Source: Planctomycetota bacterium (lineage in GTDB: Bacteria; Planctomycetota; J058; JAJDCP01). From it: a stretch of 64,000 nt of DNA. Of this stretch, positions 9,875-24,800 are shown one piece after another. The notes beneath the pieces were generated by a model, which saw only the letters and a list, made by a program, of their open reading frames with translations, searched no databases and was not told the origin of the DNA. A program made the translations under genes and the position numbers. The stretch lies in assembly GCA_029260765.1 (NCBI GenBank), contig JAJDCP010000062.1, positions 1-64,000 of the forward strand. The letters are read 5' to 3'. Within the stretch, counting starts at the first letter, position 1, and each line of letters starts with the position of its first letter.

Positions 9875-12800
9875 GCGTATCGTTCTGCAACTGATCGGCC
9901 GGCTTCTGCTGGTGCTCGCTGCCAGCATGGTCGTTCCGCTCGCAGTCGCCTTGATCTACCGGGACGGGGGAGACTTCTGGGAGATCCCGGCGTTCCTCAG
10001 CTCGATCGGCATCACCTGCGCGGCTGGAGCCTTGCTCGCCAGCATCCCTGCGGACCTCGATCGCTTGAGTGGCCGTGAGGGTTTCGCAGTCACCACCTTT
10101 GGCTGGATCGCGATCTCCGCATTCGGAGCGCTGCCCCTGTGGCTGGCAGGCGACGCGTTTCCCTCCTACCTCGATGCTTTCTTCGAGTCGATCAGCGGCT
10201 TCACGACCACGGGCGCATCGATTCTCAGCGAGATCGAGAGCCTGCCCCACGGCATCTTGTTCTGGCGCAGCATGACCCACTGGTTGGGAGGCATGGGCAT
10301 CGTCGTGTTGACGGTCGCCGTGCTGCCGTCGTTGGGCGCGGCGGGCTTCCAGCTGATGCGGGCGGAGGTTCCCGGGCCCCAGACCGACCGCTTGCGGCCC
10401 AAGATCGCGGCGACAGCCAAACTGCTCTGGGGAGTCTACGTCCTCCTCACCCTGATCGAGATCGTGCTGCTCTGGTTCAGTGAGATGGACCTGTTCGAAG
10501 CCACCTGCCACACCTTTGGCACCATCGCCACGGGAGGCTTCTCAACCCGCAACACCAGTGTCGGGGCCTACCATTCTGCCTACATCGAGTGGGTCATCAC
10601 GGTCTTCATGTTGATCGGTGCGCTGAACTTCGTGCAGCACTATGGGCTCTTTCGGGGCAAGCCGGGGGCCTACTGGAAAAGCGAAGAGACGCGCTGGTGT
10701 GTGGCCATTGTGGTCGTCAGTGCCACACTGATCTCGATCGGCCTGTTCATCGATGGGAAAAGCGGCAGCCTGCACGATATCGTGCGGACCGCGTTTTTTC
10801 AGGTGCTGACGATCATCTCGACAACCGGCTATGCGACGGTGGACTTCGATACCTGGCCGCAATGGTTGCGGCTGTTGATGTTCTTGCTGATGTTTGTCGG
10901 CGGTTCAGCGGGCTCGACTGCGGGTGCGTTGAAGGTGTTCCGGCTGGTGCTCTTGTGGAAGGTCGCACTGCGCGAGCTCAAACGGGTGCTGCGCCCGCGC
11001 CAGGTGATGGCGCTCAAGCTGGACGGCCGCGTCGTGGACCCGTCTGTGATCAGCGGCGTGATCTCGGTGACGACGCTGTACATGTTGGCCTTTGTGGTCG
11101 CGACCCTGTTGATTGCGGCCATTCTGCCGGCGGGCAGCAACGATCTGGAGACCTCCGCCTCAGCCGTGGCCGCTACGCTTGGCTGCGTCGGTCCGGGTTT
11201 GGGCGGGATCGGCCCTACCTGCAACTACCTGTGGATGCCGCCAGCCGCCAAAGTGATCTTGTGCATCTGCATGCTGCTCGGCCGCCTGGAGGTCGTGACC
11301 GTGCTTGTGCTGCTGGCACCGCGAGCCTGGAAGCAGTAGCGCGGCAAACACCCGCGCTCAGTCAGGCTGCGCTCACGGGCTTGATGCTGACGACCTGCAT
11401 CGGATCGACATACTCGAGGCTGGTCGCGATGCCATCATCGGCGAGCTCGGTTCCAATCGCCACGCACCGATGAGACACCAGGACCCACTCGGGATGCGGA
11501 ACCTCGAACTGCCGACCATCGGTGCAATGGACGCGGAGGGGAAGAAACGGCTGCATTCTTAGGATCTTGCGGATCTCTCCGGGTCGCATGGCAGGCCTCA
11601 CACCAATCACTTTCCACAGAATAGCCAAGTTTTCCCAGCCGTCAAGCACAAAACAGACAAAAGTATGCCACAGTAAAGTGCAGGCCCGAGCCCGCTGTCA
11701 TCGCCGACCCAGCAACATCGAACACGCCTGCAGCTAGCCATGGCCCTTGACCCCTGGTCTGCCCGGACAGGTTGGCGCGAGCCCGTGGCTTGGCTTGCTA
11801 CGGGCTACGGGCTACGGGCTACGGGCTCCAAAGCTCCTGACACGGGTTCGATGCAAAGGGCTTGGAGAGGTCTTGGCGGCTACTAACCGTTGCGACCGAA
11901 TGAAGCACGTACGCGTCGAATCCGTCTTCTGTTCCGGCGCTCTGTGAGCGCCGGAAAGAGCCCTGGCGGAGGTTGAATCCAGGGATTCTGGGTTCGCCCT
12001 ACGGATCGGTCTTCTCGTCGGTCATAGACCGACGCTACAGGCGGTTCTCAGCAGTTCGAAGGCGTTGACCCAACCTGAACGAAGACTCCTGAGCGAAGTC
12101 TCAATCAATAGTTGACCAGGTCAGGAGCTCCGGGCTCCGGGTTTCTGCCAAGGGACTCGTCATGAGTAGAGACCAACGCAAACTCCGGGTATTCCAGCCG
12201 GCCGGCTGAAGCCTGAAGCCGGAGGCCTGAAGGGGGAGCGCCCTTGAACCCACAGAGCCGCCAAGCTTGCTAAGGGCTACTTGTGGGCGATGGGCAGAGC
12301 TAGCCATGGCCGCCGCCGCACCCTACAATTTTAACCGTATCCGCCTTCCCACAAACCCAGCAGGAGAAGCCAGGTGGCAGACAACGCGAACAGCCTGGTC
12401 GTCAGCCGTCCCCCCGAGGTCGGTTTCAGTGAGCGCGTCCAGGGCAAAGCCCAGAAGGACAAGAAGAAGCAGGCAGCGCTCGAAGAGCTGACCAAGCTCT
12501 ACAAGCAGGTCGTCGCCGAGGTCATGCAGCTGGGTGCCGGTGGCAAGGATGCCGAGCTTGCGGCCTGGCTGCGTCAGAACCTGGTGTCTGAGGTGGTGAT
12601 TCCCGAGCTGAAGGTGGTGTACAGCAAAGACGCCGGCCTCTTTCAGGGGCCCGCAGGCCACGAAGCCGCCCGCGACGCGTTGAAACGCGCTCTCTTCGAG
12701 ATCGCGGGCCTCGAGAAGAACGAGGCCGGCGGCGACGTCGACACGATCAAGTTCTTCATCGAGATGCCTGGCAAATTCGAGCTGAAGAAGCACAAGGCAG

Positions 12801-15800
12801 CCATCGAGCTCAAGGCTGCCAAGCCTACCGCGGCCCCAGGCCAGGCCATAGAAGTCGACGTGCAGTTCTCGCATCTCGATGAAGTCGAGCTGAAGGTCGA
12901 CCCCGACAGCACGTTCAAGCTCAAACCCGCGCTGCTGAAACAGCCGGGCAAAGTGATCCTCACCGGCGACAAACCGGGCAAGGCCACGTTGTTGGCCACG
13001 GGCAAGACGGGCGACAAGCCGGGCGCAGAGGCCAAGCTTGAGGTCGAGTGCCTGTCACCCAGCCTGAACCTGACCGCGCCCGACAAAGAAGCCTTCGTCG
13101 GCGAGAAGCTCAGCATCGATGTCGGCTTCGCCAACCTCACGAAGGTCAGGCTCACGCTGCAACCGGCGGGGATCTTCGAGCTCAAGCGGCCAACGCTGGC
13201 CAAGCCAGGAAAGATCAAGCTGCGGGGGCTCAAGCCCGGCAAAGCGACCCTGATCGCCGAAGGCATCCCCAAGGGCGGCAAGGCTCAGCAGATTCCGTTG
13301 CACTGCAAGCTGCCCGAGCTCACTCTCAAGGCAGACAAGAAAGTGATCGAGCCGGGCGAGAAGGCGGCCGTCCAGGTCGACTTCAAGGGTGTGGGCAAGG
13401 TGCGCTTCAAGGTTGTGCCGGCCGGCTTCGCCAAAGTACGGCCTGCTGAGCTGAGCAAGCCCGGTGGCGTGCAGGTCATCGGCAGCAAGGACGGCAAGTT
13501 CGAGCTCAAGGCGGAAGCCCTGATCGGCGGCCGCGTCTCGAAGGTCACACAGACTCTGTTCACCGTGCGTTCCAAGACCTCGCTGAAGCTCAAGGGCCTG
13601 CGGGCCGTGGCCGGCCCGGGCGATTGGGTTGCCTACCACCACAGCATCTTCTACGCCGAGTTGCATACCACGGGCGTGCGTCAGGTGGTGCTGGAGGTCA
13701 ATCCCAAGAAGAACCCGCTCCCGATGATCTGCGGCATCTGGAAGTCGGAGGCCCCGGGCTCCATCGTTGCCAAGCAGATGATCGCTGGTGGCATCGGCGA
13801 CAACCACAAACCGCATGCGCGCTGTACGAACACGGTCGGCCACGGTGCGCAGTGGGTGCAGTTGTGGGGGAAGGGAGCGTCGACGGGCAAGGTGACGGTA
13901 GACCTGCCCGAGGGCATCGACCGCTGCGTGGTGGGAATCTATCCGCGCTACACCAACACCTACACGCTCTCGGTCAGCGGCACGGGTGCGCACGCCAAGG
14001 TGCGAGACCAACTCACGCTGCGCTTCAACAACGCCCATCCGCATCCAGGAGATTGAGCGAGCTCTCCTCGAGCTTCAAGACCGCGCGCCGGTAAGCCAGG
14101 TCACGATGCGCCGCCACAGCCCCGGCCGCTGGGTCGGGCCCTGCGCTGTGGTGGTCGAGCCCTGGTCGCGGGACACCGCCTCTACCTCTGCCGTTGCTTC
14201 AGCCGTTTGCGGCCCACCATTCGGAATTTCGGGCACGCGCGCCTCGCGCCACGATCTCCCCGAGTGGGCCGCAAGACGAGGAACCGCTGAAGCCTGGCGC
14301 AGCACGCGGCCGGTGTCTGCCGCAGCTCGGGCGGCGGGACTTCCGGTGCGGAGAGGCTTGCCTTCGAGCCACGACTGCAGGTCTCTGGCAAAGACCAGCG
14401 CGCTGGAATAGCGCTGACTGATCTGCTTCTGCAGCGCACACAGGCAGATCTGCTCGAGCACGTTCGGCGTGTCGGGGTTGAGCTCACTCGGCGGTCGCGC
14501 CTTCTCCTTGACCAGCGACTTGACGCTGTCCATCAGATTGTTCCTGTCGTGTGGAGGCACACCGGTGAGCAGCTCATAGAGGATGGCGCCCAGGGAGAAC
14601 ACATCGCTGGCCGGACACAACTTCTTCTGCTTCCCCAGCGCCTGCTCAGGAGCCATGTAGGCCGGAGTTCCGACGGCGATGCCCAGCTCGGTGACGCGCG
14701 GATCCTTGAGGGGGTTCTTGGCAAAGCCAAAGTCGATCAGATGGGGCTCGCCCTTCCTGTCGAGCAGGATGTTGGACGGCTTGACGTCGCGGTGGACGAA
14801 TCCCTGCTGGTGAGCGAAGTGCAAAGCACGGGCGACCTTGGCCAGGGTGTTGACCAGGAACGGCAGCTTAGCGGTCTTGGATTCCAACAGGCGCTCGAGG
14901 TCGGCGCCCGAGACGTAATGCATCGCATAGAAACCCAGCTCGCGCGGCTCCCCCGCTTCGCTGGGAACCATGCGCGTTCCTCCATCGTAGATGCGCACAA
15001 TATGTGGATGCACCAGGCGAGCCACCGCACGGACTTCTCGTACGAAACGCAACTTCTGTTTGGCGCCCGCTTCCTTGTGCAGCACCTTGATGGCAACCGG
15101 ACGGCTCTCTGGCTTCCAGACAGCCTTGTAGACCATTCCGTTGGCCCCGCGCCCAATCAGTTTCTCGATCTGATAATCGCTCAGGGTTGCCCGCAGCAGC
15201 TCAAGCTCGCTGCGCTGTGTTTTCTGGGGCCCGGGTGCTTTGCCTGGCGCACAGCTCGGGCTGGGAATACGCGCCTGCCGCCAAGTACGGGCACTGCTCC
15301 TGGGCGCTTTCGGCAGTCGTCCACTCGGTCGCGGTCTGGCTGTTGTGGCGATCATGATCTGCCTCCGCATGCTCCGCCCCAAACGGGAACAGGGCGGGGC
15401 GTCGGGAGACCTACTGCAATCGCGGTTCCAAACGGGGAAGGCCACTCCGGGGCGGGTCCGCGGATGCGAGCCGGAGACCGCGTCTCAAAATGAACCACAT
15501 TTCATACAGCGTCTCAGACGTCAAGCCAGGCCCCCTCGAGCTTGCCGTGCTGCGTGGTCCGATCGTACAGATCCTGCGCACTCGCGGTCGTCAGCCCATT
15601 GGCGTTCATAAGCGTGACCAACTGCGGCTGGGTGAGGTTCTTCGTGCTCTTGAGCTTGGCGAGCAGGTCTTTGATGCCCGCCTTCTGGATCTTGTGATGC
15701 TTCATCTCGTGTTTGCGCAGAGCCTTCATGAACTTCTTCCAGGTCTTCTGGTCTTCCGGACTGGCTTTGTCCTTTCCGACCCATTTCGGGATGATGATGT

Positions 15801-18800
15801 AGGGGCTGAGGGACATGTGTGCCTTGACGATGGTGACTCCATCAGCCGCCAGCTCACCGGCGTCGAGGTTCTCCGTGCCCTCGGCGGTGTATTCCGCCCA
15901 TTCAGCTCCCATCAAGCCATTGAGGTGCGCAGCGACTTCTACAAGATTGGAGCCCTCGGCGTCGTAGGGAACCTCTTCGGGGTCTTTGACCTTGAACTTG
16001 ATGTCAGCCGCCATCGAAGGCCTCCTGAGGATGTTCCGGGCTTTGCAGACTGCTTTGTGCTCTCACCCAATGGTACCATGGCAATCGGCCGACCTGAAGC
16101 CATGGAAACGGCGCGCTCCGTACGGAAACGAGCAGGCAATTGGAGTCAGCCATGGAAGGAAAGCAGCTGGTCACCACGCTCTGGCACGCCATGGAGGCGC
16201 GTGACTGGCCAAAGGTCGAAGAGCTCCTGGCAGCAGGCTTCGTCTGCGTCTGGCCACAGAGCGACGAACGTTTCGACAAGGCCGGCTTTCTGCGCGTCAA
16301 CCGAGAATATCCGGGCGACTGGCATATCCGGATCTGCCAGGTCATCGCCGCCGACATGCAAGTGGTGTCGGAGGTCGAGGTCACACTCGCTGGCCGGATC
16401 GATCGCGCGGTCAGCTTCTTCGAGCTGGAAGCTGGCAAGCTGACCCGGCTGCGAGAGTTCTGGCCGGAGCCCTTCGAGGTTCCGGAGTGGCGGCGCCGGT
16501 GGGCTTTGTGATCTGGCGCGGCCTTGATCCCGAGGGATTCCCGAGCCTCAGATCCAACGAGTCCGCTCACGGTCGCGCGCCTGCTCGAGGATCTTCGCGC
16601 CGATCTCCTCGGGCCGCCAGGGCTCGCCTGGCCCCTTGTCTGCCAGCAGAACAGCCACGGGCTCGACGAGTTTGACGGTGTTCCCGTAGACCAGAAATTG
16701 CCGCCCGGTGACTTCCGCGGCCTCGTCGCTGCACAGCCAGACGACGGTCGGCGACACTTGCTCGGGCCGCATCTGCCCCCCGAGCTCTTCTTCCCCCCAA
16801 CGCGGGAGATCTTCAGTCATGCGGGTCAACGCCGCGGGCGCCAGCGCGTTGACGGTGATGCCCTTGCGTTGGGCTTCGGGCCAGAGGCAGCGCATGAGAC
16901 CGGCGATGCCCGCTTTGGCCGCGCCATAGTTGCACTGGCCGAAGTTGCCGAACAAGCCCGAGGTCGAGCTGGTCAGCACGATACGGCCGCCCCGCTCTTG
17001 CTCGAGCATCTGCGCGTAGGCCTCACGCACACAGTGGTAGGTGCCGTACAAGTGCACCTGGATGACCGAGTCCCACTGTTCCCAAGTCATCTTCTTGAAG
17101 GTCTTGTCCCGCAGAATGCCCGCATTGGCGATCAAGATGTCGAGGCCGCCGAAGCTGTCGACCGCGCGCCGCACCATCGCCCGCACCGCATCCGGATCGG
17201 TGACCGAGCCGTAGTCGGCCACGGCCTCGCCCCCCGCGGCTCGAATCTCATCGACGACCGCGTCGGCTGGGCGCGCCTGGGCCCCGCCCGAGCCGTCTCG
17301 CGCGATGCCCAGGTCGTTGACGACCACGCGGGCCCCTTCACGGGCGAGCAAGAGCGCATGTGAGCGGCCCAGACCGCCCCCTGCACCAGTCACTAGCGCC
17401 ACTTTGGCTTGGAGACTTGCCATGACCTGCTCCTTTGTCTCTGCGAGTACTCTGGCGCCTCAGCCTACCACGACCTGCACCTCCGGAGCGAGATGGACGA
17501 TGCGAGCATGGTCGATCGATACCGCACTTCCGCCACATTCCGACCAATACCATGGGTCGTCTGTTGCGCCACACCAAACGTACTGTAGATTTGGATAGAC
17601 TGTTCGGCCGGTGGCGGCCCCGATGGCGTCGAGGAATGATGGACACACTACCTCCGGATTTCGGCGAGCTGTGCGCGCGTTGGCAGTGCACCGTCGGTTT
17701 CACCGAGCAAGCCCTTGCCAGCGCGGACTCCCATGAGACCTACAAGCCGCCAGCAGACCCCGGTGCGTGTGCCGTTCCGAGTGTCGAACAGGGCTTCCGC
17801 AAGCTGCAGCAGATCGGCTCCGGTGGCCAGGGAGTCGTCTTCCGGGCGGTGCAGAACGATCTGAAGCGCGAGGTCGCTGTCAAGCAACTGCTACCCGGAC
17901 GCGTACAAGCACAGCACGCCCAATTTCTGCGTGAGTCCTTCACCACGGGCCAGCTCGAACACCCCAACATCCTGCCGATCCATCGGCTCGACTGCACCAC
18001 CGAGGACCAACCCTCGTTGGTGATGAAACTGGTCGCAGGCAAGAGCTGGCAAGAACACCTGCAGAGCCAGCCGGCGGACCTCAACGCCCAGCTCGAGATC
18101 CTCATCCAGGTCTGCAACGCCGTGGCTTACGCCCACAGCCAGGGCATCGTGCACAACGACCTGAAGCCCGCCAATGTGATGCTGGGGAAGTTTGGCGAAG
18201 TGCTGGTGCTCGACTGGGGCCTGGCTGCCGACCTGCGCGGCGACCGCCCCTGGTTGCGCGCGGCAGACTCCATCACAGACCCGTGCGGCACACCTTGCTA
18301 CAGCCCGCCCGAGCTGACCGGCGGCCGCGGCGATCGCGTCGGCCCTTGGACCGACGCGTACCTGCTCGGCGGGATTTTGTTCCATCTGCTGACGGGCCGC
18401 CCGCCCCATGGCGGGGACACACTGCTCGCCAACCTGCGCGAACGCTGCGGTCCCGGCGAGCTATCATTCGGACCCGACACGCCGCCGGACGAGTTGGTCG
18501 CGCTCTGCCGCACCGCCCTCGACCCGAACCCGCAGGCGCGCCCCGACGCGGAGGCCTTCCGCGAGGCGTTGCGCGACTACCTGCGGCATGCACAGAGCCT
18601 GCAGGTCTCACGCGATGCCCGCACGCTGCTGGGCAGCCTGGCCGAGCCAGCTCCGAACGCCCAGCGGGCCGAGACCTACGAGCGGTACAACCAAGCCATC
18701 GCCGGCTTCCAGCAAGCGCAGAAGCTGTGGCCGGGCAACACGCAGGCCGCCGCCGGGGTGCTGGAGGCGCGTGCCGCGCTGGCGCGTACAGCTCTGAGCA

Positions 18801-21800
18801 TCGGTGACCTGCAGCTGGCCCGCACGCAGGCCCTCCGGCTGCCCGCTGCGCAGGGGACCGAGCTGTTGGACGCAGTCGCTGCACAACAAGCCCAACGTGT
18901 GCGCGAACGGCGCAACCGCAAGTGGCTGCGCCGCACTGTGCTGGGGCTGGCTGCAGCGCTCCTGGGCGGGTTGCTTCTCGGCCTTCTCGGGCTGCGTGCC
19001 AAGAACCGTGAGCTGCGGCTCGATCGCGCGCTTGAAGTCAGCCATCACCGCCTGCGCCAACTCGGCGACCGGCTGGCTGTCCAGCACGATACCGCGACCC
19101 TGGCACGCAGGCGCCGCGAGGTCCGCGACCAGCTGACGGCCCTGGCAGCGCTGAGTCAAGAGTATCCCCAGGAGAATGCCGTGCACTGGCTGCGCGGCCG
19201 CGCTCATGCCCTGCTGCACGAGGCCGATGCGGCAGTAGAGGCATTGACCCACGCGCTGGACATGCCGGACTCGAGCTGGTCCCGCGAAGTGGGGGTCCGG
19301 ACACGTGCGCACGCGATGCGGGCGAAGGTGCACATCGAGGGGCTGCTGGTTTCGACCCTGGCCTATTCGCACGATGTGCTTGCGCGTCAGGGCGCGCACG
19401 CGCGCGCACAACTTCTGCCAGCGGTGCGCGAAGACCTGCGTGCGGCGGGCCGCGACGAGGACCTGGCCTTGCTGATGGAGGGTTGGCAGGCCTTGCTCGA
19501 TGGCGAGGGTCTCGCCAGCGAGATCGTGACCACGCTGCAGGCGCAAGGCGGTCCCTCGCCGGAGGCCGCAGCCCTCGCCGCGCTGGTCGCCGTCCAGGAG
19601 CAGTGGTGGAGCTCGCGGGACGCCCTCGACCGGGCCCTCGATCGCGATGGCAACCAGCCCCTGTTGCTGCTCGCCCGCGCCCGGGTCGCCTGGCGCGAGG
19701 GCGCACGCGACCAGGCATGGGCCGACGTCGAGCGGGGCTTGTTCCTCCAGCCCGAGCTGGTCGCTGCCCGCCAGCTGCGCGTGCAGATGCTGGTCGACGC
19801 GCTCCGTTTTGACGAGGCTCTGCAAGCGCTGGCATGCGACGACCCGATCTTCGTCTTTGGAATCAGGGCGGAGATCGCTCTCAAGCAGGGAGACTTCGAC
19901 GCAGCCCTCAGTGAGACGGAGAAGGTTCTCGAGCTCGATCCCGCCCAGCGCGGCGCACGCCGGCTGCGAGCCCAGGCCTTTCGGGCCGCCGGCCAGCTCG
20001 AACGGGCCATCGACGAGCTCAGCACCGGGCTCGAGCTCGGTGGCGACTTCCAGATCCTCGCGCTGCGGGCCGAGCTGCTCGAGCAGGCAGGCCGCACCCA
20101 AGCTGCGTTGGGCGACATCACGCGCATGCTCGAGCTGGCGCCACGCCGCCCGTTGGCCTGGAGACTGTTGGGCTCGATCCTGCGCAAGCAAGGCGAGCTT
20201 GACGAAGCGCTGGACTGCTTCTCGCGCGTGCTGCTGCTCGACCCTCGCGACCAGCTCGCGCTGTTCGAGCGCGCCCGCCTGCAAGCCGACAATGGGCAGC
20301 CGCGCGAAGCCCTGGCCGACCTCGACCGCCTGCTCACGCTCGAGCCCCACCACAAGGACGCCCTGGTTCTGCGCCTCCGGCTGTGGCGTGAGCAGGGCGA
20401 CCTGCAGCGGGCCCTCGAAGACGTGAACGCCCTGCTGGCGCAGGAGGCGAGCTTCGAGCTCCTGAACCAGCGCCTCGAGATCCACCGTGGACTCAAGCAG
20501 TGGCGAGGGGCGCTGGAGGACCTGGCACAGATGGAGCTCCTCGATGAAGCCGAGTCATCCGCCTTCGAGATCCTGTACATGCGGGCGGACCTGCTCGCCT
20601 TGCTGGGGGAGCTGGAGGCCTCGCTGCAGATGCTCGAGAATGCACGGCTGGCTGCGCGCAACGACGAGCAGCGGCGCTCGGTCGACGGCGCACAAGAGTA
20701 CGTCAAGCGGCTGCTGGAGCCTGGGGACTGATGGCACTGGATGCACAGGCCGCCGGTGCGTTATGAAGGAGGCACATCACATCCCATTCATCGACCGAAC
20801 GAGTTCCGGTGCCCTCTGGCACGAGTCCTGAGAAACCACTGTGGAGACCACCATGACGTCCAACGCCTTGATCCAAACCCCAGCCCGCAAGCTGGCGGCC
20901 TGCGTCGCTTTCTATACCAGCCTGGGATTCAAGCAGCTCTCCGTGGGGGACCGCACGGTTCTCAGCGATGGCAGGCTCTGCATCGAAGCGAATCCGAGTC
21001 CCTTCGCCCGTACCGGGCTGAAGCTCATGCCCGCCGCCTGGAATACCCTGCTGGACGGCCTGCGCGAAGTCGCGACCGTTGTGGACGACAAGGACGGACA
21101 CGTGGCAGTCGATCCCAACGGGGTCTTCGTCTACCTGAGCAACCAGGCCCTGGAGCTACCAGAGCCTGGCGAGGCCTTCGGCAAGCTCGGAAATTTCGCC
21201 GGTCTCAGCATCGAAACCGCCGATTTCGAGGCCTCCCAGAAGTTCTGGAGCGCCCTCGGCTACGAAAAGACGCAAGGGGACATCTCCCAGGGCTGGCTCA
21301 AGCTGTCGGCAAACAATGGCGTAGACGTCAGTCTGATGACCCTGAACTGCTGCCCCCATCTCTTCCCTCAGCCCGGATTGACCTACTTCAACGGCGGTAA
21401 GAACCCGGAAATCCTGCCGAAGATCAAGCAGGCGGGCGTGGCCTTTTCTGAGGAGATTACCTGCTTCAACGAGGAAGGCATCGTCGACAACGCCGTCATC
21501 CACGACCCGGGTTTCACGGGGTTCTTCATCTTCAATGACTGATCGCGGGTGTGCTTGAGATCAGCAAGCCAGACATAAGAAATCCGGGCCCCCAGGGACC
21601 CGGACTCGCATACGCCCGAGAGGATTCGAACCTCTGACTTCTAGCTTCGGAGGCTAGCGCTCTATCCAGCTGAGCTACGGGCGCGCACCGACGGCGCCGA
21701 GTGTATCCGCGGCGGGAGGGCTTTGCAAGCCCATCTTCGCGATCCGAAGGTCCGCCCTTCAGCGCTGCAACCGGCCCCCCGCGTGCCCGTTTGCCAAACC

Positions 21801-24800
21801 CTGCCAGCCGAGCTACCATGGGGAGCATGAGCGCACATATGGCGGTGCTGGACGCCCTGGAACGAGGCGTCGAACAGATCGAGCGCGACTCGCGGGCCGA
21901 GGTGGTGGTGGCCATCGCCGTGGCTTCCTCACGCTACACGACCACCACCTGGGTGGCCGTGACGGTCGCCAGCTTCCTTGCCTGGTTTGCGGTCCTCTTT
22001 CTGCCCTTCGACTTTGCCCCCCTGTTCGTGATTCCCAACCTGCTCCTGCTGGCGCTGGCGGTGTGGTGGCTGGTGGGCAAGACCCCACTAGTGCGGTTGC
22101 TTACGCCCGCGTCTCAGCAGAAGCTGGCGGTACAGCGCGCGGCTCGGCTGGTGTTCTTCGACGAGAACGTCTCGGCCACCCGCGAGCGCGTGGGGATTCT
22201 GGTCTACTATTCGATCCTCGAGGGCCGGCTCGAGATCGTGCCCGACCACGGCATCCAGCGTTGCGTGGCCGAAGAGCAGTGGAATCCGCTGCGGCTGCGC
22301 AATCTGCAGGGGGCGCCCCTCGAGAAACTGAGCGAGGTGCTCGAGAGCGTCGGCGCGATCCTGGCCGAACGGTTGCCCCGCGAGAGCGAAGGCGACGACG
22401 AGCTGCCCAATCGGCCAAGGCTGCTGGGGGTGGTCGCGTGAGGGGATTCTGGGAACGCTACGGACGTTGGTTGATCCTGGTCGCCGTCTTGCTGGTGCTC
22501 TGCGCGCCGGTCGCCGAAGCGCGCGTTGGAGGCGGCCAGTCGTTCGGCGGCGGCAGCTCGAGCGGTGGAGGCTCCGGCGGGGGCGGGGACGGCGAAGGAC
22601 TCGGGCTGCTGATCTATTTCCTGATCCGGCTGTGCATCAACCATCCTGCCATCGGTCTGCCACTGACGGCGGTCGTGATCGTCGTCGGAGTGCTGGCCGC
22701 GAAGGCCAAGAACCGCGAAGCGTCCCGCGTGGCCACACAACGTCAGGCGCAGCGCGCCTCCGGACACAACCGCTCGCTGGTCGCGAAGCTGCGCCAGGAA
22801 GATCCGAACTTCTCGCGCGTGGTCTTCCTCGACTTCGTCCACCTCTTGTACACGCGCGCCTACCGGGCGAGCTCTGCAGAGGCGAAGGAGGCGGTCAAGC
22901 CGTACATCACGCCCGGGGCCTTCCGCGAATTCCCCTTTCCCAAGAAGATCGACGATGTGGTGGTGGGAAGTGTGCAGCTGCGCCGGGTCACGCAGATGAC
23001 CGGCTACACGCGGGTCGAGGTTGCCGTCGAGGCCAACCTGCTCGGACTCGTGTCGACCGATCCCGCAGGGCCCAAGGGCCAGCGTTACCGCAAAGAGGTG
23101 CTGAGCTTCCGGCGCCGCAAGGGTGTGCTGAGCAAAGCCCCCGAGGTCGTGCGCAAGATGGGCTGCGTCAGCTGCGGTGCCCCTGTCGAGCGGGACGTGC
23201 AGGGGAATTGCGTCTACTGCGGGCAGCCCATGCAGCCGGGCAGCGACGACTGGGCGCTCGAACGCCGGCAGCAGCTCGTCGACCGGGCGCCTCGACGAAG
23301 CGAGCTGACCGAGGGCGGCGGCGCCGAAGTCGGGCTCGAACGCGCCACCTTGAGCGACCCGCGCCTGCCCGCTGAGCTGCGCGGCCTGAAGGGACGCGAC
23401 CCGAGCTTCAGTGTCCAGGAGTTCAAGAGCTACGCGAAGACAGTGTTCGTCGAGCTCCAGGCCGCTTGGAGCGAGCGCGACTGGAACCGCGCGCGGCCGT
23501 ATGAGAGCGACCGCCTGTTCGACAGCCACCGCGGCTTCATGGAGCGCTACAAGACGGAACAGCTCGTCAACAAGCTCGACGATGTGCAAGTGCAGAATCT
23601 CGAGCTGGCCAAGGTCGAAGCCGACGCGTTCTACGAGAGCATCACGCTGCGCATCTTCGCATCGATGAAAGACTACACCGTCGACGAGCAGAACGACAAA
23701 GTCGTCGCGGGCAGCGCCTCGCGCGCGCGGCGCTTCTCGGAGTATTGGACCTTCGTCAGGCGCGCGGGCAGTCAGCACAAGAAGGCCGAGGCCAGCCAAT
23801 GCCCGAGCTGCGGGGCGGAGCTGAAGATCAACCAGGCTGGCAACTGCGAGTACTGCGACGCGCTGGTGACGTCCGGAGAGTTCTACTGGGTGCTTGCGCT
23901 GATCGAACAGGACGAAGTCTACGGCGGCTGAGCTCCAGTCTCCGGCCTCCAGCCGAGGTGCCGCCATCGCCGCAACGCTGAGCATCCGACGCCGCGGGCT
24001 CGAGGCCCTGCTGGTCTTCAGTCTGGCCTTCGCTCTGCACGCCAGTTGGCAACTCCAGGACAACGCCATCTTTGGCCGCGACGGCTACTACCACATCCGC
24101 ATCGCCAGCATGTATGCCGATGGCAGCTGCTCGATGTTCGGCGGCGATTTTCCCTGGGCACGCTTCAGCAGCTACAACGACCTGCGCAGTGACTGGCAGC
24201 TCGGCTACCATCTGAGCCTGATCCCCTTCTGCATTTTCGGCGCGGCGCTGGGAGCCAAGCTCTCGGCGGTCTTCTGGGCAGCGGTGCTGTTGGCTGTGAT
24301 CTACGACCTGCTGCGCGCGCGGGGGGTCCCTCTGGCCTGGGCCTTCACAGGGCTGGCGGCGCTGGCCGCGCCGTTGCTCGTCTTCCGGCTGCATCTGCCG
24401 CGGCCGACCACGGGCTGTGTCGCCCTGCTGCTCCTGCTAGTGCGGGCACTGGCCGAGCGCCGCCCGCGCGCCGTGGCGGGCTGGGCCTTCGCCAGCTTGT
24501 TCTTCTACAACGTGCCCCACAACCTGCTGCTGGTCGGTGCGGTGGGGCTGGCCCTGCTGTGGCTCGAGGACAGCCGCCCGCCCCTCCGGCTGGCGGGCGC
24601 GCTGGCGCTGGGAATCGCAGCCGGCATTGTGCTGCATCCGGGCTTCTGGCATAGCGACGGCCTGCTCAGCGCCCGACGGGGCAGCGTGCAGCTCTGGCAA
24701 CAGCTGGGCGGCACGCTGCAGGCTTCCTACGACGGCAACCAGGTGCCCTTCGAGGACGGCTGGATCCCGATGGGGCCTCCGCAAGAATTCGCAGGGCTCG